From: JBIKIW01 sp044361365 | Lineage (GTDB): Bacteria; Patescibacteriota; JACMRA01 | Assembly (NCBI GenBank): GCA_044361365.1 | Contig: JBIKIW010000065.1 | Location: 1-5,437 of the forward strand | Direction of reading: 5' to 3' | DNA: 5,437 bases | Notes under the pieces: model-generated | The model's database searches: none | What the model saw: the letters and a program-made list of their open reading frames with translations, nothing else | What the model was told of the DNA's origin: nothing | In this document: positions 5,340 to 5,437 of the stretch, one piece after another | Position numbering within the stretch: position 1 is the stretch's first letter | How the letters are laid out: every line of letters begins with the position of its first letter | Translations under genes and position numbers: made by a program

Positions 5340-5343
5340 AAAT

Positions 5344-5437
5344 TTAATTTGAAATACTTTTCAGGTATTTAATATAGATTTTGATAATATGGAGCAAATC
5401 TGTCTCTAAGTCAAATACATATTTCTCTAAATCTTTT
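5344..5437 (-). CDS. Possible 3' end of a gene truncated by the window edge
   Basis: One minus-strand frame is open from the right edge for 30 codons and ends at a TAA at 5346-5344. The peptide alternates hydrophobic and charged residues as in an amphipathic helix (it begins KDLEKYVFDLETDLLHIIK and ends LKSISN). That looks like real protein, but 30 open codons also occur by chance in AT-rich DNA. It would lie upstream of dnaN in the same direction, where dnaA often sits, yet I see no DnaA C-terminal signature. Product unknown. Confidence 0.3.
   Translation of the reverse strand, partial: KDLEKYVFDLETDLLHIIKIYIKYLKSISN

Larger units (their letters stand above)
5189..5343. other. dnaN leader region
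   Basis: This 155-base AT-rich stretch lies between the dnaN start and the possible partial gene. It holds leader motif copy C and a 12-base palindrome. A single TTATCCTCA (5216-5208, minus strand) is one mismatch from a DnaA box; one such match does not support an origin. No Shine-Dalgarno or strong promoter is evident. Confidence 0.5.

Overview
This is an AT-rich window with three full-length genes, a possible fourth gene cut by the right edge, and a repeat-rich intergenic region. The organism cannot be named from the sequence. Low GC, weak or absent Shine-Dalgarno sequences, a large orphan protein, a membrane-anchored VanY-family peptidase with a Pro/Gln/Asn-rich N-terminus, and a clutter of small palindromic repeats together suggest a candidate-phyla-radiation (Patescibacteria) bacterium. 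That is an inference from gene style. The reading frames are consistent with the standard bacterial code.

Layout, left to right. Positions 1-141 are a leader with a weak promoter candidate and a small palindrome. Positions 142-2367 (+) encode a 741-residue soluble protein of unknown function with a possible divergent FHA domain near residues 90-226. Positions 2364-3509 (-) encode a single-pass membrane protein with an extracytoplasmic VanY/LdcB-type D-Ala-D-Ala carboxypeptidase domain. Its third zinc-ligand position carries Glu instead of the usual His. These two genes converge and their stop codons overlap by four bases. Positions 3510-4009 hold no gene. They contain four same-orientation hairpins that begin with GTAG and resemble REP elements, plus members of what look like two other palindromic repeat types. 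Positions 4010-5188 (-) encode the replication sliding clamp DnaN. Positions 5189-5343 are its leader, and 5344-5437 may hold the 3' end of another minus-strand gene.

No pathway obviously joins the three genes. DnaN is the replicative processivity clamp, the VanY-like protein probably trims peptidoglycan stem peptides, and the first protein may bind phosphopeptides if the FHA reading holds. dnaN is not followed by recF or gyrB here. The points most worth a second look are the His-to-Glu change in the peptidase, the GTAG hairpins, the orphan protein, and a short motif around GTCTAGTYC present in sense orientation upstream of all three genes.
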